Below, in pieces: positions 1 to 11,541 of a stretch of DNA of 64,000 nucleotides. The notes beneath the pieces were generated by a model, which was not told the DNA's origin, did not search any database, and worked only from the letters and a program-made list of their open reading frames with translations. The number at the start of each line of letters is the position of its first letter. Position 1 is the first letter of the stretch. The DNA is from Holtermannia corniformis (taxonomy: Eukaryota > Basidiomycota > Tremellomycetes > Holtermanniales). Location of the stretch: positions 994,277 to 1,058,276 of the forward strand of contig BCIJ01000001.1 in the NCBI GenBank assembly GCA_001599935.1, read 5' to 3'. The translations under genes and the position numbers were made by a program.

Positions 1-1257
1 ACGCTGCCCTCTCCCCTTCCGGCTCTGGCTCCGCAACGACTGGCTCCGAAGCCACAAACGTCACCGAGACCTACCCGGCCGCTGCAGACGAACGACGCCT
101 GGCGACCCGAATACGCACCAGCGAGTTGCAGCTCGACAAGATGCTCGACGATTACGCGGCCGTGCTGCTCAGTGTCGGTCTCAGTTTCGAGCAACTCGAA
201 GAGCTCAAGATCTGGCGCTCCGGACCTTATCGAAGCGAACTGATGCAAGGCAAAGTCTCCACCGTGAGTATCCCTTTTGGCATTCTGCTTGACGCTGACG
301 ATGGTCGAGGATCGTGCCCGACAGACCTTTGTTGACCCCATATGTCGCCTGACGGAGCTCAAGTCGATTGATTTCGGCCTCGTCTTGTCGACACCGACCG
401 CGTCGCGACTCGCTGTCGCTCGCGCCGGCATGTCGCCCAAAGAATTTGACGAGCAGGTCAGCGATGCGCAGTTCGAGTTGGACAAGTGGCGGGACGAGAT
501 CATGGCCGAGTTTGTCTTGGGCGAGGCGCTCGTACCTGCGTTGCTGTCCGCCGGCGAACCCAGCTCAACCAAGCCGTCCGAGGACGCACGCTCGGCTTCA
601 CCGGAACCGACTCTCGGGACTGCTTTGGCTCAAGGAACTTCGGAGACGCCCGTCACACAGCCATCGGTCTCGCCCAGCATATCAACGAGCGGTACACAAG
701 TCACCGCGTCCCCGCCCACCCTCGGACCCGTGCCAAAACGTACCTCGCGCCCTATGACGCGCGACGAGATCATCGCAGCAGCCGCGGCGATCGTCGACGG
801 TATCGCTGCGCGCCCCGTCGCAAAGTCACGCCCTGTCAAACCGCTCCCACATCTCGCTGTCCATCGCGCCGAGCTCCCTGGTGTCCTGAGCGTCGTCCAA
901 CGTCAATGCGCGCCCACCCCGATCGTCTTCAACTACCTCCTGCGTCCGCCACGTTCGCAATCCACCATCACCGCTCGCGACCAGCCAAATGGTTACTGTT
1001 GGCCGCTGTCCTTGTCCCGCGGCACACTGTATACCCCCAACCTGACTCCCGGACCCTTTCGCAAAGGCTCGGTCGCCGTCATCGATTGGCGCGTTGGCAC
1101 GGTCGCCTCTGGCGAACCAGAAGACGTGGAGGTCCCCGAGGTGGAGGTGGACGCCGAGGAGAAAGACTTGCGCGTGCTCGAGCAACGCCGGCGCGCCAAG
1201 AAAATCGCCGCATTGCGCACAGTCACCTTTCTGCCAGAAGCGGTGCGCAAGCACTAG
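1..1257 (+). CDS. Unknown protein, 3' part only (5' end outside window)
   Basis: The frame is open from base 3 to base 263. It is followed by a 61-nt intron (264-324, gtgagt donor, ctgacg branch site, gacag acceptor) and a second exon that stops at TAG 1255-1257. About 397 residues are visible. The first part is probably helical (around LDKMLDDYAAVLLSVG), followed by DKWRDEIMAEF. A long Ser/Thr/Pro-rich stretch comes next, then a C-terminal third with an acidic patch (EVPEVEVDAEEKD) and a basic tail (QRRRAKKIAALR). I recognise no domain and propose no function. Long ORFs in the other frames of this stretch look like shadows, because this frame alone continues across the intron. The product name is unknown, but the presence of a real spliced gene is fairly sure. 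Confidence 0.6.
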
Positions 1258-1596
1258 CGCATTCCCTTGTATGCTGTCCATACCTACGACCTACGTTGTA
1301 CATCTCTAGTTGTGCATAGCCTTTCATCGACAGTGACATGTGCCATGCGGATCTTTGCTGCCGCTGGGCGTTTACGTCGTTCTTGAGGCTAAATGCAGAT
1401 TAGCGAGATCTAGGCACTGTTGACGATCGCACCCTCCGCGATCCCAAAGGGGCCTATTGATACGGGCAGCGCCATACGTACGCAGGCCGGGCATCAGACC
1501 AAGACGCGATCCCCGCATCCGCACCCAAGGATATAAAGAGTAGGAGTCACAACACGCCTTCCGCTGACCGACTTCGTGTGCACATCAACGTCCACC
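1258..1596 (+). promoter_or_regulatory. Intergenic region and promoter of the MFS gene, with TATA box
   Basis: This gap of about 340 nt separates the TAG of the first gene from the ATG of the transporter. A good TATA box (TATAAA, 1532-1537) lies 60 nt upstream of the ATG at 1597. The small ORF at 48176 has the same TATA-to-ATG distance (56 nt). Nothing else is recognisable here. Confidence 0.5.
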
Positions 1597-3975
1597 ATGG
1601 CAGCAGTCGAAAAGCCTGTAGGAGAATCAGCGCTACCGCAAGATGAAGTCACACTGGCAGGATCGACGATTGACACCGATGCGGGCAAGGCTCTAGATCA
1701 TAATGGACATGTCAGCCCATTGGCGTCGATGAGCCCGGTCAAGAAGGGAGTCTTGCTCTTGATCTTCAGCATGTATGTTGCTGCGGCTGTACTGGTAGTG
1801 CTAGGTGATCCTGACAAGGGCACAGGGCGCAGTTCCTAGACGTGTAAGGCAGAGTAGCTGGAGCTTGGCACTGAACTGACCGGGTTGCCGTTCCTTTTCG
1901 ACTCTTCCATTTTCTGGACCGCGACTGCTCACAATGACAACGATTCATATGCAGCTGTCAAGTGTCAGGCGCGGCGATTGCAGTTGCATCGATTTCTCGA
2001 GACACTGGGCTCGAGTTTGCTCAGTAGGTTTCAGGTTCGCCTTTTGCACCGGATTGATTTTTTGCAGATCTGTTTGGGTCATCACCTCGTACGCGTTGGG
2101 TTCGTCAGAGCTCGATTCGTGGCTATGTTCGCTGACAGCACGAAACCACAGCCTTTAGTTCATTCCTCCTTTTCGCCGGTCGGGTGCGCTTCTCTGTGCC
2201 CTGTCCGCATGAGCTGCCAGCTAACACGCTTTGCAGCTCGCGGACATCTTCCCGGCGCGCCTCGTCTTTGTGCTCGGCTTCTTTGGCCTGGGTCTCATCA
2301 CCTTGGGGACTTCATTCGCCGGCTCAAACAAATATGCTTTCCTGATCCTCCGTGGGTTGGGTGGTGTGTTTGGTTCGCTCTCAATCCCGTCGGCCATCCA
2401 CTTGATTGTGCACATGTACCCCGAGCCGGCTGAGCAGCAGGCAAAGTTGGCATTGTTCGGTGTGAGTGGTGCGCTTGGTGAGTACCAACGAGCAACTCTA
2501 GCGTGGCGAGCTGAATGTCACAGGCAACGTCTTGGGGTTGGTGATCGCAGGCATATTCATGGTGAGTTTGAGGACTTTTTGTTCCTGGTGCTTACTCACA
2601 CCTTGCAGCTGGCCAAGTACGTACGAATGCGACTTGACGGACTCATCTCACCCACCCCAGCTGGCGATGGTTCTTTCGCTTCATCACGATTATCTGCGTC
2701 CCTGGCTCGATCCTTGCATTCTTCTTGCTGCCCAAGGTCGGCGCACACTACGATCGCAAAGCTGTTTCGGGATCTCTCTGGAGACGGCTCGACATGGGCG
2801 GCGTTTTCATCATGCTTGGTCAGTGATTGCACGATGTCGTTCATGTTGCTCATTCCGCAGTCACACTTGCCCTGTTCAACACGGCTCTGACGCAAGGTCC
2901 AATCGAAAACTGGAACGCGCAGTTCATTGCACCCTTCATCATTGCGATCCTAGGCTTTGTCGCTTTCTTCGCGTACGAGCGCTGGATCGACCAGAAGCAT
3001 GCGCTGCTGCCGACGCACGTCATCCAGATCAAGAACTTCAAGATCTTGATGGTTGGCGCGCTGACTCCGTTTGCGTTCTGGGCAACCACGCAGCTGCAAT
3101 ACGCGCAGTACTTCCAGGAAGTCCGCCATTGGAGTGCGAGTGAGTCTGGAGCGCGGGTAACATCAATCATCAACTGACGCACGCATCAGTTCACACCGCC
3201 GCTGCAATCTTACCACAGGGCATGATGGGGCTTATCATCGGGGGTCTTGTACGTCCACCAGCCGTCGACTGACGCGGCTCTGACGAGTGCAGACACAAGC
3301 CGTTCCACAATTGATCAGCAAGCCGCGATACCCGGTGGCTGTTGGTGGACTTTGTGAGTCTGTCGAGCACCGTAATCTGCCTTGCTCAACCGATTTCAGT
3401 CATGAGTGTCGGATGCATCCTGATCATCTTCTCCGACGGGGCATACGGAAATGATTACTGGCGCTATATCGTGCGTTCCCCAGGTATACGATACTCCACG
3501 CTGGACGCTTTATTAGTTCACCGGCTACATCATCGGTAGTACGGGCGCATGTCTCGTGTTCTTCGCCTGCAAGTGAGTCACACTTCCAACTTTAACGTCG
3601 GCCACTGACGCTTGCGGTAGCGTCGGTGTGATTCGCGCCGTTCCACCGCACATGGGAGGCGTAGCAGGCGCAACTGTACAGACGGCACTGCAACTGGGCG
3701 GTGTCATCGCCCTTGCATGTCAAGCTGGCTTGACCGCCACCGGGGAGGGAATCGCCGATTGGCAAAGTAGCCGCAGCGGTTTCTAGTTCAGTCCTCGAGA
3801 CCCGAGTTGCCTCCAACTGACTCTTCAAAGCTTCGTCATCGCTTGGATCGCGTTCATCTGTACTGCATTCGTCATCTTTTACCGCAGCGTTCCCGACGAA
3901 GAGCTGCCGGGGTCGATTGTTGGAAAAGCTCAGGCCGCCGCCGTGGAAAAGGCCGAGTCGGGCGCCGCTGTGTGA
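1597..3975 (+). CDS. MFS transporter, DHA2-type (14-TM drug:H+ antiporter family)
   Basis: This is a multi-exon membrane transporter. Reading across the short introns gives the DHA2-type start AQFLDVCQVSG, then SVWVITSYAL and a loop GRLADIFPARL. Further membrane segments follow (FLILRGLGGVFGSLSIPSA, LFGVSGALGNVLGLVIAG, ASWRWFFRFITI), and the C-terminus is SVPDEELPGSI, ending at TGA 3973-3975. The family exports drugs or small molecules across the plasma or vacuolar membrane by proton antiport; the substrate cannot be read from sequence. The second exon is only 18 nt (1826-1843, encoding AQFLDV) between introns 1773-1825 and 1844-1954. One donor (2100) is gttcgt, weaker than its neighbours. 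About ten introns of 40-110 nt break the gene, so no single open frame shows it. The start was chosen as the first ATG after the TATA box. Confidence 0.88.
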
Positions 3976-4147
3976 TCCATCGGCACGAGTAGACGTCTTC
4001 GCGATGATGGGTTACAGTAGGTAGATTGTAGTGACTGCGATCATGTGAAATGTGGATGAGCGCCACCATTTAGGCTTCTATATCACCGCATCGCCGCCAG
4101 CCCCTCTTCTGTCTCGACCACCACATCTGCTGCAAACAGCCGCTGCA

Positions 4148-4640
4148 ATGTCGAGACCACCTCCACGCAGTACTCTCGACGGAGAAGTGGCAAACGATGC
4201 GCCCGCGAGAACGGGGTGTCTGCGGGGAATCTTGTATTGCTGCGATCAAGACACCGGTGGTGGTGGGTAGCTTGGAGTGTCTGACGCTGCGGGACAGCTG
4301 ACACTCTGCCTGTATAGTCCGGTTCGGGACTGATGGCTGTCCTTGCTGTCCGAAATCATCTCCTGGCGGCGGGTGCTGTCCAAGTAACTTTTGCGGTGCA
4401 GACGAAGATCAGTTCGACAAAGCCGAAGCGAAAGCCAAAGCCAAACGGCGAGCTGAGCGTGAGCAAGTGAGAGAGAGGTCGAACGTCAATGAGCTAGAGC
4501 GAGGGGACGAGGTCGACAAGGACGCGATCAGGGTCACGGAGGGTTTTGGCGGACAACCGGTGGTTGAGACGAGTCAGCAGGGATACCTTCCACCTCCAAA
4601 CATGAAGGTGCCAGCGGCAGGGCCGGGCGAGAGCAAGTAG
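4148..4640 (+). CDS. Small Cys-rich protein, unknown function
   Basis: Two exons are separated by a 55-nt intron (4263-4317, donor gtgggt, acceptor tatag). The spliced product is about 145 residues. A short N-terminal part ends in CLRGILYCCDQD. The centre is very rich in Cys and Gly (GCPCCPKSSPGGGCCPSNFCG). Then comes a charged helix (DEDQFDKAEAKAKAKRRAE) and a polar tail ending in AAGPGESK. The two exons join in frame only with this donor, which puts the Cys pairs in one reading frame. No signal peptide is visible, so the cysteines more likely bind metal or are modified than form secreted disulfides; that is inference. I do not recognise the family. Confidence 0.6.
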
Positions 4641-4766
4641 TATTGAGTGAGCATGGTGTGCACATTGCATGTATATATTGGATACCCTTCGATCTTTGAG
4701 CTCACATCCGCAGCATCAAGTCGCTCAGGGTAGACAAGCTATACCTCCTTTCATGCTCCACTGGCA

Positions 4767-5836
4767 ATGGCAGGAAACCCAAGCACCCCTCGCGACCCGT
4801 TTCACCCGATGATCCTTTGCATCGCCCGACATCGCTTTGATCGCACCACCAAAAGGGAGTCGCTTGATGCGCGCAAAGGGCGCGACGGTAGCTGGGCGTC
4901 CCACTTGACGAGTGTCACTATCGCATGCTTCGAGGAGTTGGCGGTCATCATGCCAGTACATTGGCAGAGTGAAGATGTCGACATGGTGGACGCCATTGGG
5001 CCGACCGAGGTGCAACATCACCTGAAACGGGTACGCTGACGACTTTCGTGGTACTGACGCTGACTTGCCTCGCGCAGAAAGACCGCCGGTTGACGCCGTA
5101 TCCTCACGAAGTGCGCTTTCCTAGCCCCCTGTCGTCACCATCGTCGACACTGACGCGGGCCTCCCGCATCCCGTCGCCACTCAGTGCTGGGTTCGCTGCT
5201 GCAGGGGTTGGCTTCACACAGTCTGCACCGACACCACGGACAGCGCGACCATTCTTCACTAGGGATGTGAGTTGACTGCCCATCGTACTGAGTAGGAACA
5301 TGCTGATTCATCAGGTGCGCACACCACGAGCCTCGGCCGTCGAGTTTGCCAAGACGCTATCGCCTTCAACAAGGCCCGATATTGCCGCGGACGACATTGC
5401 GTTTCCCGATCTCGTTCCCGACTCCAAGTTGAACATGACGCCCGACATATCCAAAGCGGCTTCATTCCCGCCGACTCGGCGTACACTCGAAATCCACGTC
5501 CCGCCCCTTTCTCCGACGGAGCACATGGACCTTGCGTTGACTCCATCTGCTCGCCGCGCGACGATCGAGGGCGGAGGCTCCGTACCGTTACCCAAGACAC
5601 CGGCGACGGGACCAAGATCTGCAGGACTACCGCTGACGCCTATCCCGTCGGGGTATGGCATGTTCTTTCAAGCTCCGGTCGCGAGGCAAGGCGCATGGAC
5701 GCCGCGCCGCTCACCAGTCTTTCCTATTCCTGCTGAATACGGTGGTTCGAAGCCAAGTAATGCCGCGGGTTCTGGCTTCTGGGCGGATCTGGGACCGAAG
5801 CGACCAGGCCTGAGGCGAGCCGCGAGCGATCGATAG
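4767..5836 (+). CDS. Unknown protein, three exons; parent of the decayed copy at 6440-7370
   Basis: Exon 1 starts at ATG 4767 and ends in VQHHLKR. The second exon starts at 5078 (KDRRLTPYPHEVRF) after an intron with acceptor cgcgcag. The third starts after an intron beginning gtgagttgac (acceptor attcatcag) with VRTPRASAVEFAK and runs to TAG 5834-5836. The protein is rich in Ser, Pro, Thr and Arg and carries several short S/T-P motifs (TPRASA, LPKTPATGP, LPLTPIP, WTPRRSP), which suggests a disordered, possibly phosphorylated protein. No domain is recognised. A diverged copy of all three exons follows downstream, which supports this exon model because conservation between the copies tracks the exons. 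Confidence 0.6.
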
Positions 5837-5849
5837 CAGAGCCAAGGTG

Positions 5850-6248
5850 ATGATCTTCTCCCGCTCGTGGGTTGCGGTGTGTTATCCTCGGACCCAGTAT
5901 GTACCGCCTGAATTCAAGTTGGTCATTGTCGTGATTGGCGTTTGGTGCATTCTGTTCGTCTCGAGGAAGCAGCCCCTCGTCGTCACTGCCGCCAAGTCAA
6001 AGCTTGCGCTTCCATCCCATAGGCGACACCGATTACATGACTACGTCTCGATGCTGTCTGAACTGTCCAACTCCCTTGGCTCGCACAGTCTGACCAGGTC
6101 TTCTTTGTCGAGCTCATCCCCGTCCGAGTCGCTTCCGAGCTCGACCCCTCGTCCTCACCGGTCGCACAACGCTGTGGTTCAGCATATGCCGAGCGCCAGT
6201 GCGGTCACCGAGCTGTATATTGGCACCCCACGATCTCCTGAGCCATAG
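5850..6248 (+). CDS. Possible small membrane protein or extra exon, unknown
   Basis: This open frame begins 14 nt after the stop of the previous gene. It contains a hydrophobic segment (LVIVVIGVWCILFV), a basic stretch and a Ser-rich tail ending in TPRSPEP at TAG 6246-6248. A sequence looking like an intron end (acccag, 5895-5900) lies just before YVPPEFK, so it may be a downstream exon of an unresolved transcript rather than a gene with its own ATG. The region around 5824-5876 is also present in the decayed duplicate (7295-7359), so the duplicated unit extended past the stop of the upstream gene. Coding status is uncertain. Confidence 0.3.
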   Translation: MIFSRSWVAVCYPRTQYVPPEFKLVIVVIGVWCILFVSRKQPLVVTAAKSKLALPSHRRHRLHDYVSMLSELSNSLGSHSLTRSSLSSSSPSESLPSSTPRPHRSHNAVVQHMPSASAVTELYIGTPRSPEP

Positions 6249-6439
6249 CCCTGGATACCAAGACGTACGCGAGCGGGTCATGCGATGCCGAAGAGACGGC
6301 GAGCTTGGCTATGTCGACTCGCTGTACACTTGAGCACGAGTCGCCACCAGGAAGACCGACCTCTACTTGAACAGATCAGGTTCATCGTGTAGCTATACTT
6401 GGTCAGCTTGGGAGCGATCACGAGACAACTCACCTTGTA

Positions 6440-7370
6440 GTGACAGCAGGGGCGTTCCCATGGTCGAGCCGTCCTCGGCATCTTGTCGTTCGGCGAGCAG
6501 ACGACGGGCGACGACACCGAGAAGCGTCTGAACGCCTATTGAATCGTCGACAGCGGCCGATAGCCTGTGCATTGACATGCTCCTACATGAAAGGTGCGGC
6601 ATCGGTGAGCGTGCAGCACCATCTGAGCGTAGAGTCAGTGGTTCACTGAAAGATGATCGAGTCGATACTGGCGCTGAGCAGAAAGACCGCAGACTGACGG
6701 CCAAGCGAGCTTCCCTAGCCCTTTTTCGTCGCTCGCCATCGCCTTATCGGATCTATCAACTTCAGTGCGCGTCGGGGTTGGTGCGGACTTGACACAGTCT
6801 GTATCAATGCCCGGCCCTCCTTCCACATGGATGTAGAGTACGTCTTCCTTTTTTGCCAATGATTACATGGTTGCATACACCCGCGCCGCCGCTGTCGAAT
6901 TTACCGGATCCCTTGCCCCGTCTGCGCAGCCGAGTGCCGAAACGGACACAACCTTTCGCGATCCCACTGTCGCCCTCGGAACCGAACTGGCGCCCCTGCC
7001 CAGTGGTGCGCACTCGAGATCCACGTCCGGCCTCTTTCTCGCAGTGATCGTACCCAGCTTGCTGAATTGGACCTCTCGCCGTCTACGGCTCGTCGCAGGA
7101 CGGCCGTCGTCGGAGTCGGGATCTGCTGCCCAAGACGTCGTGCCGAAGCCGGCTTGGCTTCCACGCCCATCTGAAAAGCCTGCCGACTGTTTCTGCAATG
7201 GATCCCGAGCGTTCGGGGTAAGACAGGCCGCTTTGACATCTCGACGGTCGTGAATCTAGCCGAGCAGTGGGCGTTCTCTCGGCGAACCGAGCAAGCAGCG
7301 ATCAGTAGCTGACCCCGAGTCGGTGTGATGATCCTGTTCCGCTCGCGGGTCGCGATGCGACAAACCTTGC
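6440..7370 (+). pseudogene. Decayed tandem copy of the 4767-5876 gene
   Basis: Four anchors in the same order match the upstream gene: 6680-6690 to the start of its exon 2 near 5078; 6878-6907 to 5316-5350 (start of exon 3, RAAAVEF against RASAVEF); 7008-7043 to 5481-5514 (LEIHV region); and 7295-7359 to 5824-5876 (around and past the stop). Between anchors the reading frame shifts and stops appear, for instance near 6790 and 6837. No ATG-to-stop gene can be assembled. The likely reading is an old direct duplication of about 1 kb that has lost function. Confidence 0.6.
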
Positions 7371-8037
7371 ACTCGCATCCCATGGGGCAACACCCGGTAT
7401 GATGACCCAACGGATTCGCTTCGACTTCTTCACCTTGGCTCAAGGTTCCTTGCCCGCCTTGGGCCGAGCCTGCCGCTCGGGGATCCACGACCGCCGGTAA
7501 CGGCCGTGCCGAGCGTTGGCGCTCCAAAGGGATGCGCGTGCCGATCCCCCGTCCATCACTAGCATCCGTTTCATCGCCGCGTAGGTCGTAAAGACTGGCG
7601 AGCGGCAGCAACTAGGCATATTGCTGTGAGTCATGGCGTCGTAGGCCAATTGATCGCCCACTGAATCACCTTTGGCTGTGCTGATTGCGCGTGACTGAGG
7701 AAAGGGAGAGCCAAGTCGGGCCAAGCTGGTACCCCACGCCGACAGTGAGCGTCATGGTTCCGCGCGAGCGTCTGTGTGTCCCTCCCTGAGGACGGCTTCG
7801 GGTTTGTCAGGCTGTTGCCGCCGGGAGCGTCTGCCGCAAACAGAGTGGCGTGCTGCCCCGCGGGTCTTGCGCCGTGCCTGCAACGTCGCTGCCGCCGGTT
7901 TCACGCGTGGTCAGATGACCGAGCGCGGTCAAACTCACAAAGGAACACGGCCGCAGTCAGAGGTTATAAGCACCGTCATAGGAACAACGGAGCCAGCCCC
8001 GGCCGACTTGCAGCACCTTACTGCTACCACCACCACC
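7371..8037. other. Intergenic stretch, end of duplicated unit and promoter
   Basis: No convincing gene is present. The left edge may still hold unalignable remains of the duplicate. A TATA-like box (TATAAG, 7965-7970) lies 68 nt before the ATG of the next gene at 8038. ORFs seen on both strands here lack splice support or recognisable motifs. Confidence 0.4.
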
Positions 8038-9500
8038 ATGCCCGTCGCTCTCGCACCACTGACTCCGGCTGCTGCTCACGACGGGTCCGTCTAGCCTGCA
8101 TCCTCTAACTCGCTAACATCACCCAGCGCATTCCCGCTGCACAAGCAGACCCCGACCCCAACGCCGACCCACGCAAAAATCACCTCGCTCTCCCACTGGG
8201 CGCTCTTCTTCAACCCGTCGTCCGGTATCTTCCGGCTGCCGTCGACCCAAGGCGCCTCGATTGAGCACTTGGAGATTGATCTCCGCTTTGTCGAGGCTCT
8301 CACTGGCCAAGCTGCTGGTCGAGTCCACCTGCCACGCTGTGTGGTCGTCACGCTGCGAGGCGGCGAATTCTGCTTTGACGGCGAGGATGCGCAGCAGCGC
8401 GTTGCTGCGCTGCGCGAGGTCCTTGATGCCGTCCGGCCCGTCGAATTCAACTGGCGAGTCACGGCAGACGTCTGTTGCACCCGGCTGACGCGACAGGCTG
8501 ACCGCTGCGGACCACGAATACGCACTCACGTTTTCAACCCACCTCGTGCACCGGGCCATTGTCGAGCTCGGCGAGACGTGGTCCGGGCCGGACGGTAACC
8601 TGCGCAAACTCTCGATCCAAGGCGGGTACCCGATCCCCAACCTGACGGCGCCCACACCGCATATCACGCCGTACAGCACGCCACTGCCGTCGCCGTCTCT
8701 CTCCAAGAGCATCAACGGTTTCTTCTCGGGTCTGCCAGCGCTGTCGGCGACCAAGCCGACGGAAGACCGAGATGGCAAGCTCGCCAAGCGCAAGGAGGAC
8801 AAGCGGCTCGCGCAATACCAGCTCAAGCCACGGTTCGCGTTTGCGTTTGACCAATGGCGCGCAGAAGAGCTCACCTGGTCGTTTGACGGTATGTGGCGTG
8901 TGCAGCGTACAGAGCTCAGCGCTGACCTCGAAAGGCAACTACACCAACCCGTGCATCCTCGCGGCCGTCACGCACCTGTTGACGCACTTTGCGACGCTGA
9001 TCACCACGGGCGCGACCGAGTCCCTCCCATCCGTATTCACCCTCTTCCCGCTCGCCGAGTCCATCCTCCCATCGCTCCGCGACTTACCCGCCAAGCTCGA
9101 GCTCGAGCCGCAAGTCGTCGAATGGCTAGCGGACGTCACGTTCATCTCTCTCAAAGGCCACCCTGCAACGCAGCGCTCTCGCATCTTCGAACACGCAAGT
9201 GAAAACTCGACGCGTAGGTTCAAAGCCGAGATGCTGGTATTGCAATCTGGCGCCGAGGTGGTGGACCTCGCGTTGCCGACGTTGTCGAGCTCGAGTAGCC
9301 CCGAGACGGGGGTTGGGAGCTTGACGCCTGGCATGACGGAGTCGGGCATGTCGCCCGCTTTGTCGGAGCGTGGACTGGACGATGACAAGCTGCTCAAGAC
9401 GCCCGAAGTCGGGTCCGTCACCATCCCAGACGAGCCCGCGCAGTCCAAGCCGCAAGTCGACGCCGACGGCCTCGGCGTCCACGGCCTACGCATCATCTAG
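8038..9500 (+). CDS. Unknown conserved-looking protein, four exons
   Basis: The short exon 1 ([16 protein letters not shown]) is followed by introns with canonical branch sites. The body reads [34 protein letters not shown], then [20 protein letters not shown] and [18 protein letters not shown], ending in a Ser/Asp-rich tail ([12 protein letters not shown]) and stop at 9498-9500. The pattern of alternating strands and helices suggests a folded N-terminal two-thirds and a disordered C-terminus. Introns: one before the phenylalanine of AFPLHK, one in 8457-8495, one at 8889-8934. At the middle intron the obvious donor (gtcacg) and acceptor (cgacag) differ by one base in phase, so that junction is not resolved. 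No family recognised. It is convergent with ARP4, 98 nt away. Confidence 0.6.
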
Positions 9501-9598
9501 ACGTTTCCGCTCCCATTGTTCGCCACGACCTGTACGAAAAGCAATGTATGGCCAGGCGCTATTGTACGATCCAGGCTGTGCATGCATCCTATGACACT

Positions 9599-11197
9599 CT
9601 ACTTGCACCCTGCGCAGTGTCAGCTTGGCTCGGAACCGGCGCAGACGCTCACGTTGGTGCACAATGTTGACGCCGTGCTCTTCGTACTCTTGCTTGCCGA
9701 CCCAGAGCTGGTGAAACGTCCCGAGCGACGAGAGGATCGAGCCGCCGAGCCAGGATGAAAACTTGCGTTCAGACGGCACGCCCGGAGCGTGCAACTTGAT
9801 CCGTTGCTGGCCGCGTTAGCCAGTCGACCACACCCACGCGCGACTCACCCCCGGCATCAGGATGCCCAACTCGTACTCCAACCTCTCTAGCAAGCCTGGG
9901 ATCAAGCTGCCGCCGCCGACGACGACGACGTTTTGGAGCAGGCTTGGTCGGAGATCGACGTCGCACGCATTGACGCTGTCGTGGACGAGCTGACTCAGGC
10001 TCACGAGCTCGCCGAGCGAGTGGGACGCGGCTGACGACGGGGTCGCTTGCAGTCGGCTCGGAGGCGGGATCGCTTGGTTAAAGTAGTGTTGCGGGTTGAA
10101 CAGGATCTCGGGATGGCGCAAGCGTTCTTCGCCGAAATTATACGCTTGCCCGGTCGGGAACTCGTATAGGCGCGGGGGGAGCGTTGACGCCGTGCTGGAT
10201 GACGTTAGCGAGACCAGGCGTGGGCAGAGCAACGTACTGCAGATCGTACGGCCGTGGCGCCATGACTTCGGCACAGCTCTCGATCCAATCTTCGACCACG
10301 CGGCCCTCGGCGTACTCGCGCCAGCTGGCTGTTGTGCCCGCGGCTCGGTCGGCGCGAGGTTGCCGCTTGGAGAGCAGCTGATACGGTGTCAGGTTGATGC
10401 CGGACGGTCGGGCGGGTGGGTTGGGATGAGACAGGTGCGCCTTGACCTGGGACTTGAGCAGGGCCGACGCGAGCGGCTGACGCATGGTCCCTTTGGAGCA
10501 TGAGCTCTTGTCCATTACAGCGAGCTAGCACGCACCGGCACGCAGAGCATAGCCCTCGCTGATCGGGACGGCGCTCACGAGGTCGCTCCCGACGTCGAGG
10601 ATCAACGCCGTGCCCTTGCCGGCCGCAAACGCGCTCAGAACGCTCTGGCACGCAACGTAGAATGCAGGGACCTGCTCTTGCTCAAACACGAGTTCGGTCA
10701 GGGTCTCACGAGCCGCGCGCGGGTTCCAAGCGGGCTCGGTCACGAGCAGTGGGTGTTCGCGTGGATCGACTGACAGGCGGTCATGCAGCACGTGAGAGAG
10801 GATGTGAGGGAGCGGTGCCGGGTCGTGGACTGGGTTGTCAGTACGAGCCATGCACAGCATCAACGCACTGATCCCGTCGAGCATCATGTTGCCAACCTCT
10901 TGGCCGGCACGCCACACGGGTGCCCCGTTCTCGCCGATATAGTAGTTCCTGGCGGCCTGCGCGCTCGTCTGCGCGTCCATGTTGACATCCTGGCCTGTGC
11001 TTGGCGGCGGTCCGTCAATGTACCCGTACGAGGTCGGGCAGACGACCTTTGGGCAGTCTTCGCCAGAGTAGCCGGCGCGAGTGGACGATGAGCCAAAGTC
11101 GAGCACGAGGCCAGAGACCTCGTCTGCGAGTGTCAGTATGGACGGTGGGGAGAGGGAGAGCAGTGCCAGAGTGCTGACCACCGTTGTAAGCTACCAT
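9599..11197 (-). CDS. ARP4: Actin-related protein 4 (chromatin remodelling / NuA4, INO80, SWR1 subunit)
   Basis: The start at 11197 gives MVAYNG, then an intron, then [20 protein letters not shown], the phosphate-binding start of actin-fold proteins. Further family signatures are [52 protein letters not shown] and [18 protein letters not shown], then [19 protein letters not shown] and KQEYEEHG. The last coding exon is only 11 nt (9599-9609) and supplies the end CK-stop after a 43-nt intron (9610-9652), giving the family end QRCK. ARP4 is a nuclear actin-fold protein that binds nucleosomes inside acetyltransferase and remodelling complexes. The SAGA subunit SPT7 is also in this window but on its own promoter. 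Confidence 0.9.
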
Positions 11198-11541
11198 GCT
11201 GGGTTGATATCACCACAGCGACTCGCACCAAGCGTCAACAAGAGCAGCAGTCGACAGCAGGGGGTTACCAGTTCAACCGCCACGCGGAGATAACGCCGAG
11301 TAACGCCGAGAGTCCGCGTGAGGGGGTTTGGCAGCCAACTTTGAGATCGACCGCAGAAGATCAATAGGACGAGTGCAACAGCTCGGTCGAGCATCGAGCA
11401 TCCTCGGAGCGAGCTCTGGTCGCCAAGAGCACTCTGTACGCTCTCTCGGCGAGCAGCTGTCAGTCGTCACGCGCTCGATCGACCACGCTGGCCACCGCAG
11501 CCAAACGTACCTCTTGCCATCCTCGCCACAAACAGCTCGAC

